Below are positions 25,729-38,460 of a DNA stretch of 64,000 nucleotides, one piece after another. Each line of letters opens with the position of its first letter. Positions within the stretch are counted from its first letter, which is position 1. A program made the translations under genes and the position numbers. Source of the stretch: Dimorphilus gyrociliatus (taxonomy: Eukaryota > Annelida > Polychaeta > Dinophilidae); contig CAJFCJ010000030.1 in the NCBI GenBank assembly GCA_904063045.1, positions 310,001 through 374,000 on the forward strand. The letters run 5' to 3'. Under the pieces are notes generated by a model. It did no database searches. It was given only the letters and a program-made list of their open reading frames with translations, and had not been told where the DNA came from.

Positions 25729-26834
25729 TTATAGAGCAGTATCCTTTGTTAATCTTGTGGGTGTACTATGACGACAAGCTAATGTATATTGGTTCTTGAT
25801 GAATAAACTCTTCACCAAGGACTTCATTCGCTTGCTCATACATACATAGATTATAGGGTTGATAGCTGAATGCACAAATGCGCACAAGTGAGTTAGCAGC
25901 ATGACGAAAATATATTGACTTTTCCTAAGAAAACTGTCGTTCATCCTTATAACCTCTTCCAAGGAAATTCCAAAGTGAGGAGCCCAGGCAATCGTAAAGG
26001 CGAAAGATATAACAACAATCATCCTAGCTGCTTTTCGACGACCTAAACCAACACTTCCAGCATTTATAGGCGTTCTTCTTAGTTTTATCACTATAGCTAT
26101 GCAGGTTATTAAGATAATAAATGTGGGTATTAGGTAGACGCTAACAAATAGGAGAATAAAATATATCAGTCTGAAACCGGTTTGATAACCCAACCAATTG
26201 TCTAATATATCAAAATTAGGAGAACAAATTCTTCTACTAATCTTTCCATAATTAGAACTGAGTTCAAAAGACTGTGTCGTGGCCATTAAATAAGGCGTCG
26301 TTAATAAAAGAGGAAATATCCATGTGACTGCAATCACTTTTTTGGCTCTTGATAACTTTGACTGAGTAATTGTTGAAAGTGGATGAACAATGGCGGCGTA
26401 TCTGAAAACAGCATCTTTAAACAGGAACTCTGTTAGTATTAATATCTGTTTGTATACCTCTCTAATGAAATAGCTGCAAGTGTAAAGATGGAAGAAAATA
26501 CTAACGAAGGCTGCAGATATGAAAGAACACCACAAAGAACGTCCGATAATAATTCAACGGTAAAAGTTGAGCAATCTGCAGTATATTCTACTAATTTAAA
26601 AGGCATTACGACTATTCCAATTAAAGCGTCTTGTACTGCCAGATTGAAGATATAAATGTCGCAGGCGCATCGTATCTGGCGCCATATCGATATAATTATT
26701 ATAGAATTTCCAATAGCCGTTAAAATACATATAAGTACATATAAACACACTAAGAAGATTCTTATGCTCTGCTCCTGAGTAAAATCCGTGTACGGAAAGC
26801 TCTGGTTCGTGCATATACTATAATTCTGAACCAT
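25729..26834 (-). CDS. Rhodopsin-family (class A) GPCR, probably peptide receptor, 2 exons, 349 aa
   Basis: Exon 1 runs 26834-26458 and exon 2 26401-25729, split by a 56-bp intron inside the ERY motif; splicing gives AAISLERYAAIVHPL. Seven hydrophobic segments are visible. Class A landmarks: N-glycosylation sites in the short N-terminus (NYS, NQS), GN in TM1, LAVQD in TM2, Cys at the top of TM3 (VLCGVLSY), ERY after TM3, Cys in the second outer loop (RRICSPNF), a basic KAARMIVV start of TM6 with AWAP in place of CWxP, and NPIIY in TM7. The layout resembles neuropeptide receptors; I cannot name the ligand class. It is the only minus-strand gene between two plus-strand ones. Confidence 0.88.
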
Positions 26835-29431
26835 TATATAATTGCTTCTGACGTTTCTTCACTATCTTCACTATAAAATTTCTTTTTTTCGTAACTGTTA
26901 CATTCGATTACTCTAGAATTTTTTAATATAATTTCCTGGTTTTCTTTTGAAAGATCTGTTTGCTATTTATCTTTTCTTCAACTTACTTCAAGAATAGTTT
27001 TCGGTTTACAAAATAAATTCCAGTAAATGTAGAAATATCAATAAATAGTAGTGATGAGAAAGAAAAACAGCACGAGACGAGAGACTTTAAAAGAGAGAGT
27101 AAAGAGAGAAAGAGAGAATCCACCAAATAAATTTTCTTTAAATCAATCTCGCTTAAAATGTATATCACTGGATAAAATTAAGCAAAGGTATTAGAGTAAC
27201 GCTTAGATGGAAGTTTCGAAGTTTACTGCAAGAATCCACCTCTTGCAGACTAGGTGGCTCTTTAAGCCATGCATACAAATTATAGCCTCAGTTCCACTCG
27301 TTATTCCGCGATTCTTTTAGCTAATTTTATATTCCATCCTTCTTTTAATTATCTAAAGATTCTAATAGTTAAATTTGATATATCGAAAGGAATGTTCAAT
27401 TTTTATCTACAGTTAAATAGATAAAGGTAATGAGTGAGCATGAATTTTATGCAGAGTAAGAACAAGGAAATGAAGGATATTTATTCCAATCCCGACTAAA
27501 CTTTCCAAGTCATGTGACTTAAATGTATGCAGTTGGTCACAAAATTAAACCTATATGTAAAGCTGCGCTGATTGACTGCCTTAGCGCGGCAACGCTGTCG
27601 GCGAAGAATTCCATCCATGCCGAAAATACCTTTATTATAACTATTATTTATCGCAATGATTACGTGTTTAGGAGTGAAAGACTGATTTTTAGTTAGCTTA
27701 TGGTCTGCAATCAGCGCTCATCTCTAGTGTAAAGTAAAAGTGTTATACTTGTATATATTGCTGTCTCCTTAAATTCTCAATAAAATTCAACAATGATAAA
27801 AAAAAAGAATTTAATTAAGTTTGATGCTAATTTTTTTTTCTCTTTTAAAAGTTTTTAGTTAAAAATTGAAAACTGATCTTATTATTTCCTTAATAAACAA
27901 TAAAAACAACAAGATATAGAAGACACGTAATACTAAAAAACTCATTTATTAAATTCTCTTGTTTTAATATTGTCATACTGATCTAAAATTGAAGGGGCTA
28001 AGCTTACTTATTTCACTGTGTAGGTTGTTTATCTTATAAAATCTTTGAGGCTTTGATAATTTCTTATAATTTTGCATCAACTCTTTTCTTTTCTGATGTG
28101 CTGTATATATGTATACAAAATTTTCAGTTGATAGATTCACTTGTGGTCATCCAATAGATTTAAACAAAGAATGAAAGCGAATTAACATAATCTAATTTAG
28201 TACTTCTTGCTTATCTTAAATATGTTAGATTCGAAAAAAGAAGAAAGAAATCGCTAATTGCGCCGTATATTTCACTTTTTACGCTTTGTTAATCATGTAT
28301 TATTTATATTACGAAAAGAAAAATTTCGTGATAATAGTAGGCCTACAATGTATGTTTTTAGTTTACCCCTTATAACTTATTCCGTGTAGTACAAAAACCT
28401 TTTTGAATCGTGTTTTGAGAATTGCGTTGAAGGATTATTAGTATGGCGTAAAGGAAAAATTAAAGAGCGTGCTCTTTCTTATTTAATTAAAGAGTAAAAA
28501 GATTTAAGAAGAGAGTTGTTCTTCTATTTATAAATAACTACAATCCATTAGAGTAAGAACAAAAGGTTTGTTATATTTTCTCTATTTTCAGGATAGATCC
28601 TATTAACCTATAATATGATATATGAACTTAACGTGAGATATACTATATATTAGATACAACATTATATTTTAATAATTTTCCCCTATTGCACCAAAAATAT
28701 AATAACAGTTCATACCCTTCGTATAGATTGTCATTTAGAACTGTTGTTTTTACCAATTTACCTATTATAAAGATATTTTTTTTAAATATTTCGTTTTACT
28801 TAACCATAGGGTAATACATTGTAGAAAACGACACGTAATCACGTAATAACTTTGTAATGATTTTAAGCGTTACATTAGCTAGGTAATAAGGTGTTCGCTA
28901 TAGTTCGTATCCCCTTTCTTGGCACTTGTCCCTCCAATTCAACTTTTCTATAACGATGAGCAGTGAAAGATTGCAATCCTTTGTACATATTCTATCTTTA
29001 ATCCTTGTAATTTCCGATACTGTCGTCTTTTTCTCCTTATTCATAAATACATATCCGGAATACTCGACTAAATATTAACTAATAACTGCAACATGCTTTA
29101 TCACACGATCTTAAACTTTTCACTCAACAGTTTTTTTTAAGAATAGAAAGCTTTTCAAAAATAAGCTAACGGTAAAAATGTACATGTATTTCCATGCCTA
29201 TATATCTTTCAATTGGCCAAATTCAATAGACGTCTATGCTAGTTTTCTCCTAGGATAGTACCTGGCCAACTTTAGTAATATACACAACGTAGATAATCAA
29301 TATGTTATATGAATAGGTCTTCGCAAATCTATCGATAAAAGGATAATATTAAAGCAGGAGGATAGGGCATAAAAGACATATGCAGGTATGCAGTAAGTGA
29401 AAAGAGAGAAGTTTTGTGAAAAAAGACAAAA
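26835..29431. other. Intergenic region between divergent GPCR and RPTP genes
   Basis: A likely two-sided promoter region, since the GPCR goes left and the RPTP right. No coding gene is supported. A GA run at 27091-27118 and a CATAAAAG word at 29369-29376 (56 bp before the RPTP ATG) are visible. A TAGGCCTA palindrome lies at 28338. Confidence 0.55.
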
Positions 29432-32400
29432 ATGCTGACTTTACTCACTTTTATGATTTTCCTTCACCTTTTTACGACTATAAGTAAGTATATACCCAAA
29501 ATAATATATATCCTAATATATATATACTGTATATAAATAATGTAATATATAAGAATTCAAGTACAGTATGTATTTATACTGTACTTATCTTTAAACAAAT
29601 TACACATTTAAACAAATGTTCTAACATAGACGGTGACCCATGCGGTTCAAATCCTTGTCAGAACAATGGAAGATGTTTTACAGCACAATCCAATCAGGAT
29701 TACGTGTGTATTTGTAATCCTCCAAATTACTATGAAGGAAAAAACTGTGAAATAGGTAAAGATAATTCAATATTCAATATTAGTGTTAATACTAATTATT
29801 AACTAAACTATCTATTATTGAACTAAGTAAATGCCTAAATTTTAAATATAGAATTAGAATGTGCAAAAAATAATTGTACCGATCGAGGTCATTGTGAAGT
29901 TGTTGGAAATGTAAAAAAGTGCATCTGCGAGAGTGGATATAGTGGCGAATTTTGCGAAAAAAGTTACTATCAATTACAGGATTATTTATAATCTTAATGA
30001 TATATTTATTTACAGAGATTCCAATAAAAGATGCTTGCAAATCTAATCCTTGCAAAAATAACGCAAAATGTATAAATCATTTCAGTAATTTCGAATGTGA
30101 TTGCAAACAATACTCTTCCGGAGTTTCATGTGAAACGGGTAAGAATAGTTATATAGTAGTATATACTGTATATATATAGTATAAATCTTATATATTTATA
30201 TATGCTGTACAGTATGTACACTACTATAAGGTAGATTTATTTCTTATTAATCTCTTGTTACCTTTTTTAGCTTATAAGTCAAAGTCATTTATGTTAAGCC
30301 AAATAACTATTGATTGCATTTTACCATCTATTATAAGTACTCGTTGTTCCTCGCCTTTATTCAACAATCTTATGTACTCAGTTGTAATTATTTGCCATTT
30401 ATCTTTGATATTTTTGTCCATCGGACCTACTTCCTTAGTTTTAAAGATACTGTACTAATATTAAACTGTCTCAAGCTTTATACAAAACAATAATAAACAG
30501 GAAGTTTTTTGTTTTATTTATCATGCAATTCTTTTATTATTTAGCTTGACGTAATTCTATTCTATTCAAGATCGATAGATTTATATTAACTATTTAATAA
30601 GATTCAATATTTATAATATATTTTCTATTTTTCATTCTCTTCAAAAAACATTTTATCAATCAAGTGGACGATCCATGCAGCAGATGTGAAAATAGCATAA
30701 ATTGCTACTTAAATTTTACTTTAACTCCTCATTTTAAGTGCGATTGCAACAATACTTATGGTGGATCATTTTGTGATATAAGTAAAAAGTTTTCTTTTAC
30801 TAAAATTTTATCTTGTATAATTATATTTTTTCAGAATTAGACGCTTGCGTTCGCAATCCGTGTCTAAATGGTAATTGCTCTGTAGTTAAAGAGGGATTTC
30901 ATTGTAGTTGTTTTGAAGGATTTAAAGGCAAACACTGTGAAGTTAAAAGTAAGCGAATAGGCCTAATTCTATCAACATGATTTGATTAAATTTTATGTAT
31001 ATTGCAGAGGGCATTAAATTCAATTCGCTAAACGAATTTGTTATGATTATTGCTCCAGTATTAGCTGCTCTTTTAGTTTTAATAATTGCTGGAGCCTTTA
31101 TAGCATTTTTATGTTATAGAAGGTTTGTCAAACACTTTTTTATTGAAGATCAAATTCTTTGTTATATAGTTTATTGTTTTGTAAAAAAGGTTCTATAGCA
31201 CTGGAGATAAATCGCCGAAAAAAGTGAAATCGGATGTATTCAAAGATAGCGAAGATCAAACTCCCGACAATGTAGAAGTTGCTGTTGAACCCTCTAAAGA
31301 AGTAACTGCGAAAACTGGTTTGTTTTCAATCGAAATATAATTGCAATGTATCTTGTTTACATACTGAATCGTTTAATATAACTTATTATCTTAATGTTAT
31401 AAATATTTATACAAATTGATATCACTTTATATACTAATTTATGCACAATTATACACACTTTTATATATATATAAAACTGCAAATTTGTTTCAGATACTGA
31501 TAATAAAAGTTCAGAAAAATCCTTGTCAAAATCACTTTCTAAGCCAATCAAGACAATTAATTTGCTGACCCATATTCAGGATGGTATAAAGAATAATGCA
31601 GCATTATTTGCTGATGAATTTAAGGTAAATGTTTATTTCTTATAAATTGATTGTTTAAGAATTCAAATGACATTTTTTTTTCTTCAGCTGCTTCCGGATG
31701 GGAAAACAAATGAATGGCAGATTTCTCAACTGCCCGAAAACAAACCTAAAAATAGATTTATAAATGTTCTCCCTTGTAAGATTTAATGAAATTCTTCAAA
31801 TGAATTATTGAATATTGTACCGTTTATTCGCATAATAGATGACCACAGTCGAGTTACACTTAACAATTCATTTAATGATTACATAAATGCGTCCTTTATT
31901 AATGTAAGTATGGAAAGAATCAATCTATACAGATTAAAAGAAATTAAATTATAAATCAGGGTTATAAGAAAGAAAGAGAATATATATCAAGTCAGGGGCC
32001 CACGAAAGTTACTCTGAACGATTTCTGGTCTATGATATGGGATCATAAAATTTGTAAGATTGTAATGGTAGCCAATGAAATTGAAAATGGACGGGTAAAA
32101 CAATTATTATTCATTCATATATGAACAAAATCACACATTTTTTAATGCAAAATACTAGGAAAAATGTGCTTGTTACTGGCCAGATAGTAATTTTAAACTA
32201 TTTGGAGATATGTCGATTATGTTACACCAAGAAGAAAGGAATGCCGTTAGCATCTTCCGGATTTTTCACGTCACGAAGGTGTCTTTAAGCCTAGTCCGTC
32301 AATAGTAGTAGGAAGTTAAATTAACATTTACTAATGAACTGCAGGGCCATGAAAGTCGAGCTGTTCGGCAATTTCACTATGTTGCTTGGCCAGATCATGG

Positions 32401-35072
32401 AGTTCCAGTTTCTGGAGAAGGCCTTCTTCAAATTAGTATGGCTGTTAATTCTTGGCTACCAACAGATACTGCCCCAGTTTTGGTTCACTGCAGGTAAAAC
32501 GAGCACTTTGAATATAAGGACATTTATTATAAAACTGTTCCCTTAACATCGTATAAGTGATTTCCGTACTACTATCGCTTTCTAATCAAGAATGGTTAAC
32601 AATTTCCTCCTTTAACAATATCCTCTTTTAATAACGAATATTGATTGAAAAATTACATTAATTCATGTAAGTCTGTTAAGCATCACTGAATTCAATCATC
32701 AAAGACACAGTAAGAGATTCTTCCAACAGCAACTGAATATATTTCATTTATATTCTCCTTTATCTTAACGTTCTCTCTCTGTATGTTTATGTTGGATAAA
32801 TTTCTTATTATTAGCCAATTAAACAATATGTCTATCCGTTTTAAAATATCAAACGCTTTGTTAGTCAAATACGTAGGAAAATTTTATAAAAAATATGACG
32901 AAAAATGAAAAAGGGAATGAAAGAATTATAAAGCATAAATATAAGATTTAATAATATTATTAAGTAACCATTATTTGGTAGTGCCGGAATCGGAAGATCT
33001 GGAACATTTATAGCTATTGATAGCTTACTAAAACAAGCTAATATGGAGAATAAGGTGGACGTTTTAAAATTCGTTACGGAAATGAGAAAAAATCGTGTCA
33101 ATATGGTGCAAACATTGGTAAGTAATTTCATTTCTTTTAGCTAAGAAACAGATAAAAGCATTCGACAAGAAACAATGCATAAGACTTACTTTTTTACTTG
33201 TATCCATGGGCAGGATCAATATATTTTCATTTATAAAACACTTCTTGAAGCGCTTTGTTATAAGGAGAGTAAAGTTTCATTCGAAATTGACGAATTTCTC
33301 GAGATTGCTCCAAAAATCATTCCAAAGAATCTAAAGAAACTGAAATCGAGCCTTTTATATCAGTATAATGTAAGTTTTTAGTAAAAAATTGTGCTATTTT
33401 ATTCATTATAAATCGCTTGTAGTCACAGGAAATTTTACTTTTATCTCTATTTATATTCATAAACAGTATAACCTTTGAAGAAGTAGATATATACACTATA
33501 TGATACAGCTATATATATTTATATATATATATATATATACGTATTATGCTTTTATTTCACTATTTCTTTACCTGTGCAACGTTGTATATATATTCTATTT
33601 ATTTATTTTCTTTTAAGAAGGCTTGGGTAACAAAATATGCACAGTAATTGAAAGAAAAAAAACGGAAAAGAGATGTTGCAAACAATCTATTTTTCTTTGC
33701 GTCTTCCGCAGGTGTTGAATGCCTTAAAGCCAGTTTACACTGAAGAAGATTACGGAGTTGCTACCGCAGAAGAAAATACAATAAAAAACAACAATCCAAA
33801 CATTCTGCCTGGTAATTAATTAGCCCTTCGTTAATTATTTAAATTTATGAACTCTGATTTGCTATATTTATTTTTGGTTTTTATCTAATTTTTTAGTAAC
33901 GAGCTATAGAGCTACTCTTACAACAGCAGCAGCTAGTTTTGGAAGCTATATAAATGCTGTACTGATCCCGGTATGAAAATATTTGGAATATTTATAACAT
34001 TCGTATTAACGAAATTATATCAATCCCACACAGCAAACTTGTATTGATACTTTATACATTGCAACTCAAATGCCAAATAAATATACAGAAAAAGACCTTT
34101 GGCGTCTAGTATATGATTACAACGCTTCTCATATTATTATGCTTAATTCAATTGAGGAAAATGAAGAAGGATATTGGCCACCATTGAATTACGCTGTAAC
34201 TCATCCTCCATTTTCAATAAAATGTCTAGGAGTTCAGGATAAAAGTTCTTTTATCTCCAGACATGTTCTAATTGAAAGTTCAAATGTAATTATTATTAAA
34301 ATATTACTTGTTTATACAGTATATTACTTTCTATTTTTACCTTTTATCGTAAGCATATGACGTAAGAGTACCTCTATTTTCTATAATTAACACGTACGAT
34401 TATTAATTATTTTCTATGGATGGTATAAAACGAAAATGTTTGAACTACTTTAATTTATCAGGATTCATCAGACAGTATTACAACTCATCATTTGGAATTG
34501 CTCGATGTCCGGAATGATAAAGAACCTTTCCTATTAGTTCGAATTTTTGCTAAAGTCAAGGAATTTATTACGAAAGATGGTTTGAATGATGAATTAGGTC
34601 CTAGACCAATTATTGTTCATTGCACGTTTGTAGTATTATAATATATTCTAAATAAACATAAAACTTTATGTTTTAAACGAAACAATTTTATGGTTTTACA
34701 ACAGAAATGGAGCAGACATAACCGGCCTTTACATAGCCTTCTGTATGGTGTGCGATATCATTGAGAATGAAAAACGAGTGGACGTGTTCAGCATTATTAA
34801 GAAGATACGTCTAAGCCGTCCAGAATTTATAACAGCTGTAGGTTCACTAATAATAAAATTATATTTGATTTCTTTACTAATTCTACTAACTTTTAATCTA
34901 CAATCAAGTCAAACATTGACTAATCTAAGTGGAACCAATAAGGAGGAATAGTTAAATTATGAAAAATATTGAAATATACCTGTATTTCACTCATTTTCAG
35001 GAACAATACGCTCTGCTTCACAAACTTATATACGAATATATCCAAATGAACGATTCATTCGGACACTGGTAG
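29432..35072 (+). CDS. Receptor-type protein tyrosine phosphatase with EGF-only ectodomain, 22 exons, 883 aa
   Basis: Exons: 29432-29483, 29630-29755, 29852-29962, 30016-30138, 30665-30781, 30835-30948, 31008-31122, 31199-31317, 31494-31624, 31688-31775, 31839-31903, 31960-32094, 32159-32278, 32345-32493, 32982-33117, 33214-33369, 33712-33811, 33897-33970, 34034-34285, 34462-34625, 34705-34837, 35001-35072. A signal peptide is followed by five EGF-like modules, each in one phase 1-1 exon, then a membrane helix (VLAALLVLIIAGAFIAFLC). Cytoplasmic D1 has every active-site landmark: KNRFINVLP, NDYINASF, WPDHGVP, HCSAGIGRSG and NMVQT. D2 keeps a Cys in HCTNGADITG but lacks the invariant Arg and the WPD loop, so it is probably inactive, as in many RPTPs. 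It dephosphorylates tyrosine at the membrane; the ligand is unknown. A CATAAAAG word lies 56 bp before the ATG. Confidence 0.88.
33509..33538. repeat. TA-rich microsatellite in RPTP intron
   Basis: An almost uninterrupted TA/TATT run within the intron between the exons ending 33369 and starting 33712. Confidence 0.7.
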
Positions 35073-36320
35073 AAAGAAAGCAGTTTAAAAGAAGAAGTGA
35101 TCCTTTATTCCAAGCATAAATTGATAAAACAGCTATTTAGTATTTGACTTTTTCAACACTATACGTATATATTATAAATGAGTATAAAAGGTATAAAATA
35201 CAGATATGTATCACTTTTGAAATAATATACCAAAGTTTGTATCTATTCTTATTAAATTAATAATCTCAAATATTTGCACTACAGTCTTCCTTGTTCCTTT
35301 ATTCTTTGCTTAAAATTCTTTTAAGGTATCAAATAAAAACTTTATTAGATAAGGTAAAAAATTAATATGTAAAATCTAGTATTACTATTCAAAAATAATT
35401 CAATATATCCGTCTATTCCCTTTTGGTAATTGATCTCACAAAATTTTCTTTTTTGCCTAAAAAGTTCATATCTTAATCAAATTAGAAAAAAGCTGTCAAG
35501 ATGTAGATTCTATTACAAATTTAATATTGCTTACATGACAATATTTTAATTTATTAAAGTTTCAAATTGTTGAATGCTTTTATAAAGTGAAAATGATTGT
35601 CATAAAGTTCTTTATTTTCTTTTGTTTATAACATGTTTTCTTAGATTTTTATTACGAATATTTCATTGTAGTAGATGTTATACTTTTTTTATATAACTTT
35701 CTCACTTCTATTTGTCTATTTTCGCTTACCCTCTCTAACTCTCTCTTTCCCTCTAGCCTTCAAAGAAATGTTGATCGATTAGAGGACTTGTCTCACTTTT
35801 AGGTCAACTGTAGGCTGATTCCTAATTATTCTTTATAATATGACTAGGAATAGAGATAAGGAAAAAATATTCTCTAGCGAAGCGTCATGTCAAGGTTATT
35901 ACAAAACTCATAAAACATTTTTTTAGTGTTCATTGCTATATGACTCTTCTTTTTTCGAGTCTTTTTTATGTGACATTAAAATCGTATACAGGAAGATAAG
36001 CCTCTTAAATGGTAAATTTAACTCTCTGAAGATATTCGCTTTCCAAGGATATTTACAATACTAGTAATAAGTAACGAATTTCTGGACGGGTGTTACGTAT
36101 GCCTATTCAAACCCTAAATTGTAAGATATACAGCAAAACATTTAAAAAAATGTAACTTTATTAAATAAATTATTGCTTAATTAAGTATCTTTAATTGAAA
36201 CAATACATTATAGTTAACTTTTTAAGTTTTCATCTAAACAATTCTTTAAATGTCCAGCAAGAAGCCAAACTATTTAATGCATTTTTTATTGTTTGAGATT
36301 CAAATTATTTCTTTTATATA

Positions 36321-36321
<1 letters not shown>

Positions 36322-36362
<41 letters not shown>
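36322..36362. repeat. (TA)n microsatellite
   Basis: About 20 uninterrupted TA units that run into a TATACAGTATA motif (36358-36368). Confidence 0.9.
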
Positions 36363-36364
<2 letters not shown>

Positions 36365-38269
36365 TATATGTTAATACATCTATTTCTCTTATCTTTTACT
36401 CTTTTCCTTAGCTCTATGCATTAGCTTTTCTTCTACCATTTATACCGTCGTGTAACTATTGATGCTCTTTTTTGGTAAGGTATTGAAAAGGAAAAGGCAT
36501 ATAAGAGAAAATGGAACTACGTTTTGTCTGAAGATTAACGAAAAAAGGACTGACTTTATTGATTCTTATTTATAAGAAAGTATCAAAGCCATAAGTATTT
36601 TACCTGATTTCATTTTTAAACCAGTTTTATTCCATTATATTATAACAGTTTAATACGATTAAAAAAATAAGATCGTTGTCCTTTTATACTCTCTTCTCTT
36701 TCTGTCAATTGGTTATGGCTTTCAATGCAATTTAAAATATAGAAATATGTACTCGATCAAATATATTAAGGCATAATATTAATCCATCAAAGAGCTTTCT
36801 ATGGGATTACATATATAATTTCTTATAGTCAACAATACTGAAAACTGTGATAGACACCCGCTCCTGTTGCTAAACAAACATCCTTAATAAAACTTCTCTA
36901 AAACTATATAATTCAAAAAAGAATATGGTTCATAATTTATCATTTCAATAGAGGAGATAGATTAACTTTTGTAAGAGAAAAATCAAAAACTTTCTAAGTT
37001 GTTGAGAATCTCTTTTCTTTACTGCCACAAATAGATATGATTAAATAGTGGGCTTTACCCTCTTTTCGTTTCTCTATTCTCACTCTTATTCATTTTATCT
37101 TCTTTAACTCATCTTCTATCCACTACTATTGGTACTTCTCTTTCGTTTTCGTTATTCTCCTTATATTCTGCTTTTCGGTTCATCGTTGTTCTTATTTTCT
37201 TAAATCATTAATGAGCTATAAGATAAAAATACAATTAAAGTGCTCTTGTTATATAAAAAAAAAGTACATTCGGTTTTACTATTTAACAACATAAATAATT
37301 CATACTTTATATATTTATATAAATATTGTAGTTATTTAAGCATTTCGGATAAAATTAAAGATGTAATCGTTACTAATTTCTTCCTTTTTTAAGATGAGAA
37401 ATTTAAAAGCTATAGAAACTGTTGTCAGTTGTTTCTTTTCATATTCCATTCAATTTATTAATTGAAAGGAGAATAAAAGATTTCCTTATTATTGATTATT
37501 CAATTGTATCAAAAAAAAATTGTCTTTAGTATTTCTTGTTTCGTTGAAAATCCGACAGGAAACCGTCATAAGCAATGGCACAAACTAAGCTCAAAAAGGT
37601 TTGGCCAACCTCACTTGCTCTTTTCTCTTTTTTCTTATTCTTTTGGTTTTTGTTAAATAGGATAAATTTCTTGTGATGGCATCACACTTATACAAACTGT
37701 TTATTGATAATATTAGATATAAATATATATAAATATATATAAAGATATATATATATATATCCTTTTAACAAATTTTAAGTAGTTTATTTTCTTATATTTT
37801 TATAATAAAAGAAGTTAAGTCTTAATCTACCTTCCAGACATTTTTCTATCTTTCATCACTACAGATGGAATTTTCTGCTTCTATTTCATGGTAACAATTC
37901 TTGAAATCATTCAAATCTTAATAAATAGTTTTTCTCAGAAACTTAATATTTTACATTTCATTTATACAAACACCTGGAAAGTTTATTGAAAATTTAAAAT
38001 TTTTCTACTTTCATTAACTAATTGTTATTTTTTAAATGCTATTATAATTGTTGTAAAATGTAATTACAAGTCTTTAAAGACAACTAAGCTAATGTGTATA
38101 TAGATAACAAGAATAGGACAAATTTTTTTTATTAACTAATTAATAGAAAAGATAGATTTTTTTTATAAGTAGAGAAGTATTTGAAACAAAAGATTAAAAG
38201 AAGCTGACTTTTATACTCTATATTACCTTCTTTAGCTCAAAACCTATCCAACTCCTTTTTAATGCCTTA

Positions 38270-38460
38270 CACCCTTTGTTTCTCTCCATCTTTCTATCTA
38301 TCTGTCTGTCTATTTCACTCTCCTCTATCCCCTTTACCCTGTCTGTTTGTTTCTCTATTTCTCTATTTTGCTCTCTCTCTCTCTCTCTCTCTATCTATGA
38401 TCGTTTCTTACCTCTCTTTCTGCATTTTCTTTTACTTTCTCACATATATTCTCCAATTCC
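38270..38460. repeat. Polypyrimidine tract with (CT)n core
   Basis: Mostly C/T on the + strand, with an uninterrupted CT run at 38371-38392 and CTAT/CTGT units around it. The open frames crossing it are low-complexity artefacts. Confidence 0.85.
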
